DNA of 24,245 nucleotides. Source: CAZADS01 sp964483985. GTDB taxonomy: Bacteria; Pseudomonadota; Alphaproteobacteria; Thalassobaculales; Thalassobaculaceae. The notes below the pieces were generated by a model that ran no database searches, was not told the origin of the DNA, and worked only from the letters and a program-made list of their open reading frames with translations. The position numbers were made by a program, and so were the translations under genes. The stretch is taken from NCBI GenBank assembly GCA_964483985.1, contig CAZADS010000059.1:1-24245 (forward strand), in the 5' to 3' direction. Positions within the stretch are counted from its first letter, which is position 1; each line of letters begins with the position of its first letter. Positions 1 to 7,687 of the stretch are shown one piece after another.

Positions 1-888
1 GTAGGAGTCCGTCCTCTGGTTTTGGGTCGTTTGGGGACTGCCCATATTCTTGCTTCAGAAACTTGTGCTCTCGACATTATTGGAGCCGAATTTGTTCGTG
101 ATATAGCTCCCGGAGAAATGGTAATACTATCCTCTGATGGAGTCGTTTCACTCAAACCATTTCTTCCCCAACAAAAACGATTTTGTATCTTTGAATATAT
201 TTATTTTGCGCGGCCGGACAGCATAATGGAAGGCTTGAGTGTTTATGATGCTAGAATAGCGATAGTCGGAGAGATGGCACGGGAAAGTCATGTCGATGCC
301 GACGTTATTGTACCTGTTCCTGATTCTGGGGTCCCCGCTGCTGTCGGTTACGCAGAATCCTGCGGCATAAGTTTTGAGCTTGGTATTATTCGAAATCATT
401 ATGTAGGCAGAACGTTTATTGAACCTACTGACCATGTCCGTCATTTAGGTGTAAAGTTAAAACACAATGCCAACAAAGCACGCCTCTTAGATAAACGTGT
501 TATTTTAGTTGATGATTCCATCGTAAGGGGCACAACATCAACCAAGATAGTAGAGATGGTTAGAGCTGCTGGCGCAAAAGAAGTTCATATGCGAATTGCT
601 AGCCCCCCCACGACCCATTCTTGTTTTTACGGGGTCGATACCCCTGAACGTGATAAGCTGTTGGCCGCACATATGTCGGTTCCAGAAATGGCCAATCTGA
701 TTGGTGTAGATACCCTGGCGTTCATAAGCATAAAAGGTTTATATAGAGCTATGGCAAACCTAAGCGATGGTTCAACGTCCCAGACTTATTGTGATGCTTG
801 TTTTACAGGCAGTTATCCCATTCGATTACTGGATCAGCAAGGAGGAGCCAACGGCGCTCAACTTTCACTTCTTGCAGAAGCATCTTAA
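1..888 (+). CDS. purF: Amidophosphoribosyltransferase, C-terminal part (5' end outside window)
   Basis: First committed step of purine synthesis: glutamine and PRPP give 5-phosphoribosylamine. The reading frame is open from base 1 (GVRPLVLGRLG), so the N-terminal nucleophile (Ntn) glutaminase start lies upstream; the TTG at 22 is not the real start. The type I phosphoribosyltransferase PRPP loop is clear (RVILVDDSIVRGTTS, bases about 496-540). Cysteines in RFCIFEYIYFARPDS, THSCFYGVDTP and YCDACF sit where the Bacillus-type enzyme binds a 4Fe-4S cluster, so this appears to be the Fe-S class rather than the E. coli type. A YciK-like SDR follows 22 bases downstream on the same strand, probably in the same transcript. 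Identity is secure; cluster binding is inferred from the conserved cysteines. Confidence 0.97.
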   Translation, partial: VGVRPLVLGRLGTAHILASETCALDIIGAEFVRDIAPGEMVILSSDGVVSLKPFLPQQKRFCIFEYIYFARPDSIMEGLSVYDARIAIVGEMARESHVDADVIVPVPDSGVPAAVGYAESCGISFELGIIRNHYVGRTFIEPTDHVRHLGVKLKHNANKARLLDKRVILVDDSIVRGTTSTKIVEMVRAAGAKEVHMRIASPPTTHSCFYGVDTPERDKLLAAHMSVPEMANLIGVDTLAFISIKGLYRAMANLSDGSTSQTYCDACFTGSYPIRLLDQQGGANGAQLSLLAEAS

Positions 889-910
889 GCTAATACTTAG
901 GAAGTATTTT

Positions 911-1615
911 GTGAAATATAATTTGAAAGATCGCGTAGCCCTAATTACTGGCGCATCGCGAGGAATTGGGGCGGCCCTAGCAAAAGGATTCGCTGCGGAA
1001 GGTGTTCACGTGATTATAACCGCCCGAACCATTGGTGGCCTTGAAGAAATAGACGACAGTATACGAGCCAATGGAGGATCGGCAACCTTAGTAGCAATGG
1101 ACCTTCGTGATTATCCAGCCATTGATAGATTAGGAGCGAATATTTTCGAACGGTGGGGTTACTTAGATATACTAATAGCAAATAGCGGTATGCTAGGACA
1201 GATTGCCCCTATTCACCAATATGATGCAGAAACTTGGGATGATGTCATTAAAGTTAACTTAACAGCCAATTTTAGACTCATTCGAAGCATGGATCCCCTT
1301 CTTCGACTTTCTGATGCAGGTCGACTAATTTTCGTTTCTTCCCCAGAAGCACAAATGCATAAACCTTACTGGGGTGCCTATGGCGTCAGTAAAGCGGGAA
1401 TGGAGGCGATGGTCCGAAGCTATGCCGCAGAAACGCAGCGTACCAACCTAAAAATTAATTTAGTTAACCCCGGGATCACACGAACAAACCTGCGAGCAAT
1501 GGCTTTTCCAGGAGAAGACCCAACTAAGTTAAAACCACCCGAAGTTTTAGTTCCCCTGTTTCTAAAATTAGCTTCACCAAACTGCGCCCGCCACGGCGAA
1601 CTTATTGAAGCTTAA
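911..1615 (+). CDS. Short-chain dehydrogenase/reductase, YciK-like
   Basis: Classical SDR of 234 residues, NAD(P)-dependent oxidoreductase with unknown substrate. The Rossmann motif TGASRGIG is at residues 13-20, NSG (variant of NNAG) at 91-93, the catalytic serine region at 143-144 and YGVSK at 157-161. The C-terminal part (NPGITRTNLRAMAFPGEDP) resembles the E. coli YciK group. The frame is open further upstream inside purF, but the GTG at 911 has an AGGAAG ribosome site six bases before it and starts just ahead of the Rossmann strand, so it was chosen. Follows purF by 22 bases and is probably cotranscribed. It converges with the next gene, whose stop is only 10 bases away. The family is certain; the physiological reaction is not. 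Confidence 0.9.
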   Translation: MKYNLKDRVALITGASRGIGAALAKGFAAEGVHVIITARTIGGLEEIDDSIRANGGSATLVAMDLRDYPAIDRLGANIFERWGYLDILIANSGMLGQIAPIHQYDAETWDDVIKVNLTANFRLIRSMDPLLRLSDAGRLIFVSSPEAQMHKPYWGAYGVSKAGMEAMVRSYAAETQRTNLKINLVNPGITRTNLRAMAFPGEDPTKLKPPEVLVPLFLKLASPNCARHGELIEA

Positions 1616-1625
1616 ATAAAGTCAC

Positions 1626-1958
1626 TTATTTCTTTAATTGTCTCGCTATTCCGATCGCAGCAAGCTTCAGATTATATAATGTCTTCTCCATTTCTAATCG
1701 TTGACGCAAAGGCATATCGTCATATCCTAAAGCAAATTTTATTCCCTCTACCCTGTCTTTAATTCTCCTTAACCGAATATCGTCTTGAACTACTTCATGC
1801 TTCCCGACCCTATTGTTAGGGGCGTTCCGTATCCTCCATTTTCTGAAAAATCTTTTTTTATTAATACCAAGTCGGCTCTGAGCAAAGTCATTCAATTCAG
1901 TATCATCATTTTGTGACAAACTTTTGACGAAATAATCGCTTTTTCGCTGATTTTTCAA
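1626..1958 (-). CDS. Small hypothetical protein downstream of der
   Basis: A 110-residue basic, hydrophilic protein that I do not recognise. It has no signal peptide, membrane segment or cysteine. The first half has many Arg and Lys residues (NKKRFFRKWRIRN); the second half (DDIRLRRIKDRVEGIKFALGY onward) looks helical and could be a small nucleic-acid or protein-binding domain. The start is TTG, supported by AAGGA six bases upstream; no ATG gives a comparable product. It begins 16 bases after the der stop, so it is probably the last gene of the TPR-bamB-der operon. That it is coding is supported by the ribosome site and operon position; function is unknown. Confidence 0.7.
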   Translation of the reverse strand: MKNQRKSDYFVKSLSQNDDTELNDFAQSRLGINKKRFFRKWRIRNAPNNRVGKHEVVQDDIRLRRIKDRVEGIKFALGYDDMPLRQRLEMEKTLYNLKLAAIGIARQLKK

Positions 1959-1974
1959 TTCGGATCCTTGCTAC

Positions 1975-3393
1975 TTAATCTTTATATTTTGAATTATATG
2001 GATTTTTTCCTTTACGCAACATAAAACGTATTGGGATCGCCGGCAGCGAAAACTCTTCTCTAAGTCCATTTACTAAATATCTAACATACGAATCCGGCAA
2101 ATCATCTGGCTGACTGCAGAAACAAGCAAAAGCCGGGGGACGTGTCTTGGCTTGGGTTATATATCTTAAACGTATACGTCTACCTTTCGACAATGGTGGC
2201 GGATGTTGATCAACCATAGTTGAAAGCCAGCGATTAAGTTGTGATGTAGATACCCGTCGATTCCAAGTGTCATACACGGAAATTACAGAGTCTAACAATC
2301 TATGGACATTGCGCCCCTCCAAAGCCGAAATTGTAACGTAGGGAATATTGCGGACCTGAGGCAATGAAATTTCTATCCTTTCACGTAATAGACGAATTGA
2401 TTTATCATGGTCTATTATCGTATCCCATTTGTTGGCAGCCAATACTATTGCTCTTCCTTCTTCTATAACAAGACGGGCTATATTTAAATCCTGACGCTCC
2501 AACATAGTCTGAGCATCAAGAACTAAAATTACTACATGAGCATATCTTACCGCTCGCCGAGTATCCTCACCTGCCGCCCACTCTAACCTACCTCCAATTC
2601 TTGTTCGACGACGGAGTCCTGCTGTGTCAACTAATTTGATAGTTTCACCACACCATGACCACTCAACTTCAATTGCATCTCTAGTAATCCCGGATTCAGG
2701 GCCAGTTAAGACTCGATTTTCACCAAGCAATGTATTCATTAAAGTAGATTTCCCAACATTCGGCCTACCTACTATCGCTAGCCTAAGGACTTTCGGAGTG
2801 GACGGGTCGCGCCAAGTCATCGGGTCATCTTTCGATTCGAGCTCAATCGCTTTGTTTTTACGATCCGATATCAAAGAGTCTACGTCAAAATTACTTGGTA
2901 AATTTATGAACTTAGAAAGCGCCTCGTACAAATCAGCCAAACCCTCACCATGCTCCGCCGAAATTGATATGGGCTCGCCCAATCCCAAGCCATAGGCTTC
3001 AAAGAAGCCAGAGAAACCGGCGCTCCCCTCACATTTATTAGCAACTAAAATAACGTTTCGTTTGATTTTTCGAAGCCAACCACAAAAATATTCGTCTACT
3101 GGAGTTATTCCTGCTCTCGCATCTATTAGCATAAGGACAGCATCAGCATATTTAACCGCTATCTCAGTTTGTTGACGCATTTTTCCTTCGAGGAATTCTT
3201 TTGAACAATCTTCTAAGCCGGCAGTATCTATCGCACGAAACTGCAAGTCGCCAATTTGAGCCATACCCTCGCGTCGATCCCGGGTTACACCCGGCAGGTC
3301 ATCCACCAAGGCTTCTCGCCGTCCCACCAAACGGTTAAATAGCGTTGATTTTCCCACATTGGGACGACCTATGATTGCAACAGTCAAAAGCAT
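1975..3393 (-). CDS. der: Ribosome biogenesis GTPase Der (EngA)
   Basis: Double-domain GTPase required for maturation of the large ribosomal subunit. Two complete G domains are visible. Domain 1 has GRPNVGKS at 9-16, DTAGL at 56-60 and NKCE at 119-122. Domain 2 has GRPNVGKS at 209-216, DTAGL at 256-260 and NKWD at 321-324. The C-terminal 90 or so residues are the KH-like domain that contacts rRNA. At 472 residues the length is normal. Domain 1 has NKCE instead of the usual NKxD for guanine recognition; a Glu at this position is tolerated in Der relatives. It follows bamB by 33 bases, an association seen in many Proteobacteria. The ATG at 3393 gives the canonical N-terminus; its ribosome site is weak, suggesting coupling to bamB. 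Confidence 0.97.
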   Translation of the reverse strand: MLLTVAIIGRPNVGKSTLFNRLVGRREALVDDLPGVTRDRREGMAQIGDLQFRAIDTAGLEDCSKEFLEGKMRQQTEIAVKYADAVLMLIDARAGITPVDEYFCGWLRKIKRNVILVANKCEGSAGFSGFFEAYGLGLGEPISISAEHGEGLADLYEALSKFINLPSNFDVDSLISDRKNKAIELESKDDPMTWRDPSTPKVLRLAIVGRPNVGKSTLMNTLLGENRVLTGPESGITRDAIEVEWSWCGETIKLVDTAGLRRRTRIGGRLEWAAGEDTRRAVRYAHVVILVLDAQTMLERQDLNIARLVIEEGRAIVLAANKWDTIIDHDKSIRLLRERIEISLPQVRNIPYVTISALEGRNVHRLLDSVISVYDTWNRRVSTSQLNRWLSTMVDQHPPPLSKGRRIRLRYITQAKTRPPAFACFCSQPDDLPDSYVRYLVNGLREEFSLPAIPIRFMLRKGKNPYNSKYKD

Positions 3394-3426
3394 TGACTTT
3401 TTTTAACCCAAGTAACATCTAATTCA

Positions 3427-4776
3427 TCATCTAAGAGCAAGTAGTTTGCCTCTATCGTTCAAAATCAAAATAGTACCGTTTGCTACAATTGGAGGAATGA
3501 AAATTTGGTTTCCCCATTCTAACTTTCCAAGCACTCGTCCAGAGTATGGAGAAAGAGAGTATATTTCTCCAATCGAAGACGATATGACCAACCTATCACC
3601 TACCAAAGTTGGACCAACATAATAAATTGCGCCCTCACGATCATCTGGAGATTCAAATGCCGGCAACGGCGTAATCCATTTTATACGACCATCTAACTTC
3701 GTTAAACAAATCACTTTACCTGAATTAGACACCAGAAAAAGGTATTTTCCCGCTACCCATGGCGTATTGCTGCCAGCTATATTGCGTTCCCAAATCCTGG
3801 TTCCAGATTTAAAGTCCAATGCAGTGAGGCGCCCCGAATGGTTTATTGCAAATACTATGTTCCCATCAATAACGGGGTTTCCACCAATATCCGAAATACT
3901 TGCTGCCGCATTAGTACGTCGCATCCGACTCATGTTATCTACCCAAAATACACGCCCTGTTTCAGCTTTTAATGCGTAAATTTCTCCCGACGAGTATGGC
4001 ACAATAACGACATTTCCCTTTACAGCTGGGCTAGCACCGCCGAGAAGTCCTGCAACCTCTGGCACACCCGAATGTAACCACAATCGATCGCCCGAAGTCG
4101 CAGAAAGTGCTTCTGTTTTATTATCTATAGTTACCAGAAAAACCCGACCATTACTGTACGTTGGCGGACTTCGAATTGGACCCAATGCCTTCACTCGCCA
4201 CTTTTGTTTTCCACTCTTTTCATCAACAGCAATAACCTCTCCGTTACCCAACGCTATGAAAATCAAGCCATTACCTGAGGTAATTCCTCCATTATATACG
4301 GCTTCAAAATCCTCCTTAGAACGGGTATCCAAACGCCAAATTATAGCTCCTGTCTTCTCATTAAACGATGACACCAGGCCCTGTGAATCAAGCGTGAAAA
4401 CGTATCCCTCATGCACCAACGGAGATGCAAGTAATGATGTTTCGTCATTTGAACCCGCGCCTATATCAGTGGTCCAGCTAAGGTGAACCTCGGGTCGTGC
4501 AAAGGGATGTTGCATCGAATGCATTGCATTACCCCCAGGCTGCGGCCAAGCAACATTGTTTTCAGGTTTCGGTAAAGCTACCTTTATCTGAGCAAGTTGA
4601 TCGTCAGGCGACAATTTCCGCTCCAAACCCATAATCGAGAGCCTTTTCCCGGATAAATAGACTCTGTCCTCTCCCTCCCCAAAAAAACCAGCGCCACATC
4701 CAGACAGAATAGAAATTAAACCCAGATAACAAACAATATAGAGTTGTCTTTTTAAATTTAAAAAAATTGGGAGCAT
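3427..4776 (-). CDS. bamB: Outer-membrane assembly lipoprotein BamB (PQQ-like beta-propeller)
   Basis: Lipoprotein of the BAM complex, which folds beta-barrel proteins into the outer membrane. Residues 8-26 are a hydrophobic signal ending in the lipobox LSGC, with Cys27 the predicted acylated residue. From about residue 75 onward the protein shows repeated blades with the PQQ-propeller signature (for example GAIIWRLDT, SGKQKWRV, SGDRLWLHS, TGRVFWVDN, SGTRIWERN, DGRIKWITP). The 449-residue length is slightly above the E. coli protein because of the linker before the propeller. It lies 11 bases after the TPR-protein gene and 33 bases before der, which supports BamB over a generic PQQ protein. 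The N-terminal ATG is accepted because it gives an intact lipoprotein signal. Confidence 0.93.
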   Translation of the reverse strand: MLPIFLNLKRQLYIVCYLGLISILSGCGAGFFGEGEDRVYLSGKRLSIMGLERKLSPDDQLAQIKVALPKPENNVAWPQPGGNAMHSMQHPFARPEVHLSWTTDIGAGSNDETSLLASPLVHEGYVFTLDSQGLVSSFNEKTGAIIWRLDTRSKEDFEAVYNGGITSGNGLIFIALGNGEVIAVDEKSGKQKWRVKALGPIRSPPTYSNGRVFLVTIDNKTEALSATSGDRLWLHSGVPEVAGLLGGASPAVKGNVVIVPYSSGEIYALKAETGRVFWVDNMSRMRRTNAAASISDIGGNPVIDGNIVFAINHSGRLTALDFKSGTRIWERNIAGSNTPWVAGKYLFLVSNSGKVICLTKLDGRIKWITPLPAFESPDDREGAIYYVGPTLVGDRLVISSSIGEIYSLSPYSGRVLGKLEWGNQIFIPPIVANGTILILNDRGKLLALR

Positions 4777-4787
4777 TAAGCGACGCT

Positions 4788-5432
4788 CTATTCTGGCAAT
4801 GCCATTAGTATTTCCGAAACTCTCACCCTCATCCGAGTCGGAGTACCATCGGCATCTGCCAATTCTTTAAATATCAACTTAGCTCCAGCATTATCACCCA
4901 TCTTTATCAACATAAGAGCTTTTGTTTCCTGAACGAATGGGTACCAGGGACTTCCCAATTGACCCACGCTTTCCAGCCGAGAAATTAGCTGCCCGGGATC
5001 AGATTCTGCATATTGGTAAATAGCTAATTGTATATCAGCGAATTCCTTAAAAATAATAGGTATATCCGGATCGTCAGCTATATTTCTTAATGCCTTAACC
5101 GCTGCTGCATCATCTTTTTTGCGCCCGAATAAGACAGCTTGTTGAAAGCGGGCAAGTATCGCATAGCCGTAACTACCTTTTGCCGCTAATCGATCAATAA
5201 TTTTCATTGATTCTTCCACTCGGCCTTTTTCAGCTAAGTTAATTGCCGAACTATAGCTTGCAGAATCCTCACTAAGTTGAGTGCTTTCTTTTTCTTGCCA
5301 AAACCTGTAACCACCAACGGCCACCAATATCAATATAGCAACCCCTATGGCATACTTACCATATTTCTTCCAAATCCTTGCGGCTCTATCCTGACGTAAT
5401 TCATCGTCGATTTCTTGAAAGATGTCAGCCAC
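4788..5432 (-). CDS. YfgM-like membrane-anchored TPR protein
   Basis: Single-pass inner-membrane protein with a periplasmic TPR-like domain, related to E. coli YfgM, an ancillary SecYEG partner involved in periplasmic chaperoning. The cytoplasmic N-terminus (ADIFQEIDDELRQDRA) is typical of the alphaproteobacterial form; a transmembrane helix spans about residues 27-45 and the rest is helical repeats (AVKALRNIADDPDIP region). The frame is open to a TTG at 5444, but GTG at 5432 is preferred because GGAG lies six bases upstream of it and the protein then begins at the conserved ADIF segment. It precedes bamB and der with an 11-base gap, so it is the first gene of this envelope/ribosome-assembly operon. 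The transcript should start in the gap above 5432. Confidence 0.85.
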   Translation of the reverse strand: MADIFQEIDDELRQDRAARIWKKYGKYAIGVAILILVAVGGYRFWQEKESTQLSEDSASYSSAINLAEKGRVEESMKIIDRLAAKGSYGYAILARFQQAVLFGRKKDDAAAVKALRNIADDPDIPIIFKEFADIQLAIYQYAESDPGQLISRLESVGQLGSPWYPFVQETKALMLIKMGDNAGAKLIFKELADADGTPTRMRVRVSEILMALPE

Positions 5433-5783
5433 GCCGTTCTCCAACGCTTCTGTGGTTTATTTATAGGATTAAATATGAACAAAATATTCAACATTACTCC
5501 GGCTTACCAGTGAAATCAAATCATGATCCAACTTTGGGTGGTTTATCATTTTTAAAATTAGCTATTCGTTTCAAATTAAATTCTAATACTCATATCACGA
5601 AATTAAAGTATTTGGTTACCGGCAAATCAGAATACTGATACTCATATTAAAAGGGTTAACCATCCCAAATGGGTTGAAAATCATGACTCATCCATTCTTT
5701 TTGCACGTCGGACTTTACCAAGACTAATTTTTGAGGAAAACTAGCAGTAATATTTTGGTAATATTTGGGCTAACTTTTTACTC
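5433..5783. other. Divergent intergenic region between the TPR-bamB-der operon and DUF2794
   Basis: About 350 AT-rich bases without a credible gene. An open + frame here (5378-5638) runs into the TPR gene antisense and has no ribosome site. The region should hold promoters for both directions, but I could not pick a convincing -35/-10 pair. It contains a 10-base direct repeat ATACTCATAT (5586-5595 and 5638-5647) and an 11-base imperfect tandem repeat just before the DUF2794 gene. Confidence 0.6.
5747..5768. repeat. 11-base tandem repeat upstream of DUF2794 gene
   Basis: GTAATATTTTG (5747-5757) is followed directly by GTAATATTTGG (5758-5768), 10 of 11 positions identical. The copy nearest the gene ends 15 bases before its ATG, in the 5' leader or core promoter. 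It could be an operator half-site pair or simple AT-rich sequence. Confidence 0.55.
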
Positions 5784-6122
5784 ATGGCCAATCTGATCAG
5801 ACTTAACCGAGTTGGTAGAACCCACGCTGATGTCTTCTTTAGTAAACATGAGCTGGGGCAAATACTCTCCGAATACAGTGCGGGCGTAATAAAGGGTGAC
5901 TGGCGGGACTATGCAATTGACCGTAGTTCTCACGTGGCTAGTTTTTCAATTTTTCGTCGTACCCTCGAACGTCCAGTTTACGCTTTCATAAAATGGCAAA
6001 AACCTGGACAAACAGCCCCAGTCTTTGCTCTTTTGCATGGACCAAAGATCATAATGTCTTCGCCATCTCTTTCTACGGTAATGGACCGATTTAAAACTAT
6101 ACCAAAACTTGTTCATTCATAG
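5784..6122 (+). CDS. DUF2794 family protein
   Basis: Small cytoplasmic protein of 112 residues with the alphaproteobacterial DUF2794 signature: GDWRDYAID at 38-46 and SIFRRTLERPVY at 55-66, preceded by a helix (SKHELGQILSEYSAG). No function is established for the family as far as I know. No signal peptide, membrane segment or cysteine is present. ATG 5784 is the only usual start before an in-frame stop at 5748, although the ribosome site is poor. It opens a series of short + strand genes (zinc ribbon, PilZ, membrane protein) separated by 90-145 bases, so each may have its own promoter. Confidence 0.88.
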   Translation: MANLIRLNRVGRTHADVFFSKHELGQILSEYSAGVIKGDWRDYAIDRSSHVASFSIFRRTLERPVYAFIKWQKPGQTAPVFALLHGPKIIMSSPSLSTVMDRFKTIPKLVHS

Positions 6123-6215
6123 ATCTCATTGCTGAAAATGGACACGATCCATTTAGAATTAGTATTGTTTTAAATATTTTGTTCATGTTATGTTCTCATA
6201 AAAAGAGGGTCCGTA

Positions 6216-6494
6216 GTGGGTAAACTTAGGGAACAAGCAATCTATCTTTCTGACAACGGTCAGCAGCCAGCTTTGTTAAAGGATCTAAAAGATGCCAACG
6301 TCGATGTTTTCTGCTGGTGCAATCGCTGTGACCATAACATCCATTTTTCTACTAAGCTTCTGATATACCAACTAGGCCCCAATTTTCCTGTTCCTGAAAT
6401 CGGTACCCGAATGCGCTGTAAGTTATGCGGCTCTAAAGACATTGCCACACGGCCTGCTTGGCCTACGAAAGGCCAAATTACTCGGCATGACTGA
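6216..6494 (+). CDS. Small zinc-ribbon-like protein (CxCxxC...CxxC)
   Basis: A 92-residue protein with cysteines at 33, 35, 38, 68 and 71 (FCWCNRC and MRCKLC), enough for one four-Cys zinc site with one spare cysteine. Between the pairs lies a conserved-looking segment (LLIYQLGPNFPVPEIGTRM), and after the second pair GSKDIATRPAWP. This pattern matches a family of uncharacterised alphaproteobacterial proteins. The start is GTG at 6216, with AGAGG six bases upstream; no ATG fits. The fold suggests binding to nucleic acid or protein, but this is inference. There is no close operon partner; the PilZ gene starts 142 bases downstream. Confidence 0.8.
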   Translation: MGKLREQAIYLSDNGQQPALLKDLKDANVDVFCWCNRCDHNIHFSTKLLIYQLGPNFPVPEIGTRMRCKLCGSKDIATRPAWPTKGQITRHD

Positions 6495-6636
6495 CTATGT
6501 TAAAGAGGCAAAATATGCCTGTCAGAACTGATTTTTGTAAAAACAGGGAGAAAACCAACTAAATTTGAGAAAATAAAACACTAAAACTGGCATGGTCGTT
6601 GCTAATTAATTCATTAAATACGACGAAGGTGCTTAG

Positions 6637-6990
6637 ATGCCTAAAATAATGCCGACACATTTTATACCTATCGATAGACGAGCGGATAACCGCATATCCG
6701 CGCCAATGACCGTTATAATCGGGAATACTCCGTATGATATCGCCAACTGGAGCTTTGGTGGTATAAAAATAGCCAATTATTACGGGCCATTACAATTATT
6801 TGACCAGTCAATATTAAAAGTCCTTGTTCCGACTGCAGGACCCGGTTGCCTCTTTAAAATCAAGGCGGAAGTCAAACGCTATAACTCACTAGATATTTCT
6901 CTCGCAATGGTTTTTAGGAACTTAGACACACTGGCCAAAATCACATTGAACCGTTATTTTGAAGAGCAAATAGCTTATGGTCAGGATTAA
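6637..6990 (+). CDS. PilZ domain protein (putative c-di-GMP receptor)
   Basis: Single-domain PilZ protein of 117 residues. Both halves of the c-di-GMP binding signature are present: RxxxR as R15-R19 (RADNR) and NxSxxG as N37-S39-G42 (NWSFGG). The rest fits the six-stranded PilZ barrel with a C-terminal helix. The ribosome site GAAGG lies seven bases before ATG. The next gene, a membrane protein, starts inside its last codons (6977), so the two products are probably made together and may interact. PilZ proteins control motility, adhesion or exopolysaccharide; the target here is not shown by the sequence. Confidence 0.87.
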   Translation: MPKIMPTHFIPIDRRADNRISAPMTVIIGNTPYDIANWSFGGIKIANYYGPLQLFDQSILKVLVPTAGPGCLFKIKAEVKRYNSLDISLAMVFRNLDTLAKITLNRYFEEQIAYGQD

Positions 6991-7600
6991 TACACAGGTC
7001 CAACTTGCAATGAATATTTCTAACTCCGAGAAAAAAATTCGGGATTTTTCGCAAAAACCAGATTCTTTTGCAAACCCAAGCAGATATTCCAATGGCTATT
7101 CGGAATCTGGGAAAGAAAATGATGAAAAATCTAACTCCCCTTTTCCTAGTCTCCGAAAACGTGCAGCCATTGAACGCGCTGATGAAATAGTCGATCGTTT
7201 GGAAGATATGATACTCAACCCGGATCGAGCTGACGGCACGACGGGCATGAAGTACCAGGATTGGGCGACAGCAGCTCGGCACGAGATTATAAAAGCTATT
7301 CAAGAGGCGGAAACCAGTGCCGCATTTCGAGAATTCCTTTCGGCTAATCGAATTGGTGGATTATGCGTGCGAGTTGGGTTTCTTCTTTTAGCCACGGTGT
7401 CTTCGCTAGCTGCATTTTGGTTTGGAATTCTCTTTATATGGAGAGAATATGGAATGACCTGGGGACTCGGTGCAACACTGTCAACTATAGGGCTGTCAAT
7501 TGCATTTACCACTGCGGGTCTTCTTTATGGAGGAGAAGGGAAAGAACAAGCTAAACGTGAAGCAATAAACCGTTATGAACGTAATGAACCCGAAAATTAG
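6977..7600 (+). CDS. Hypothetical two-helix membrane protein overlapping the PilZ gene
   Basis: A 207-residue protein that I do not recognise. Residues 1-58 are polar and probably disordered; 60-120 look helical and charged (RKRAAIERADEIVDRLEDM, WATAARHEIIKAIQEAE); two transmembrane helices follow at about 131-153 and 162-184, then a short basic tail. Both ends should therefore be in the cytoplasm. ATG 6977 overlaps the PilZ stop by 14 bases, suggesting translational coupling. A second ATG at 7010 is possible and would remove the overlap; neither has a strong ribosome site. The overlap with a c-di-GMP receptor makes it a plausible partner or target of that receptor. Confidence 0.75.
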   Translation: MVRINTQVQLAMNISNSEKKIRDFSQKPDSFANPSRYSNGYSESGKENDEKSNSPFPSLRKRAAIERADEIVDRLEDMILNPDRADGTTGMKYQDWATAARHEIIKAIQEAETSAAFREFLSANRIGGLCVRVGFLLLATVSSLAAFWFGILFIWREYGMTWGLGATLSTIGLSIAFTTAGLLYGGEGKEQAKREAINRYERNEPEN

Positions 7601-7687
7601 AGCGGGCATAGCGACAACACACATTTCATAAACAGTAATTATTCCCTAAATTATAGAAATACTATTTACTCTACAAGGATTACCAAA

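Noticed and set aside
5378..5638. 86-residue + ORF upstream of DUF2794
   Set aside because: It begins antisense to the TPR-protein gene, has no ribosome site and shows no domain-like composition.
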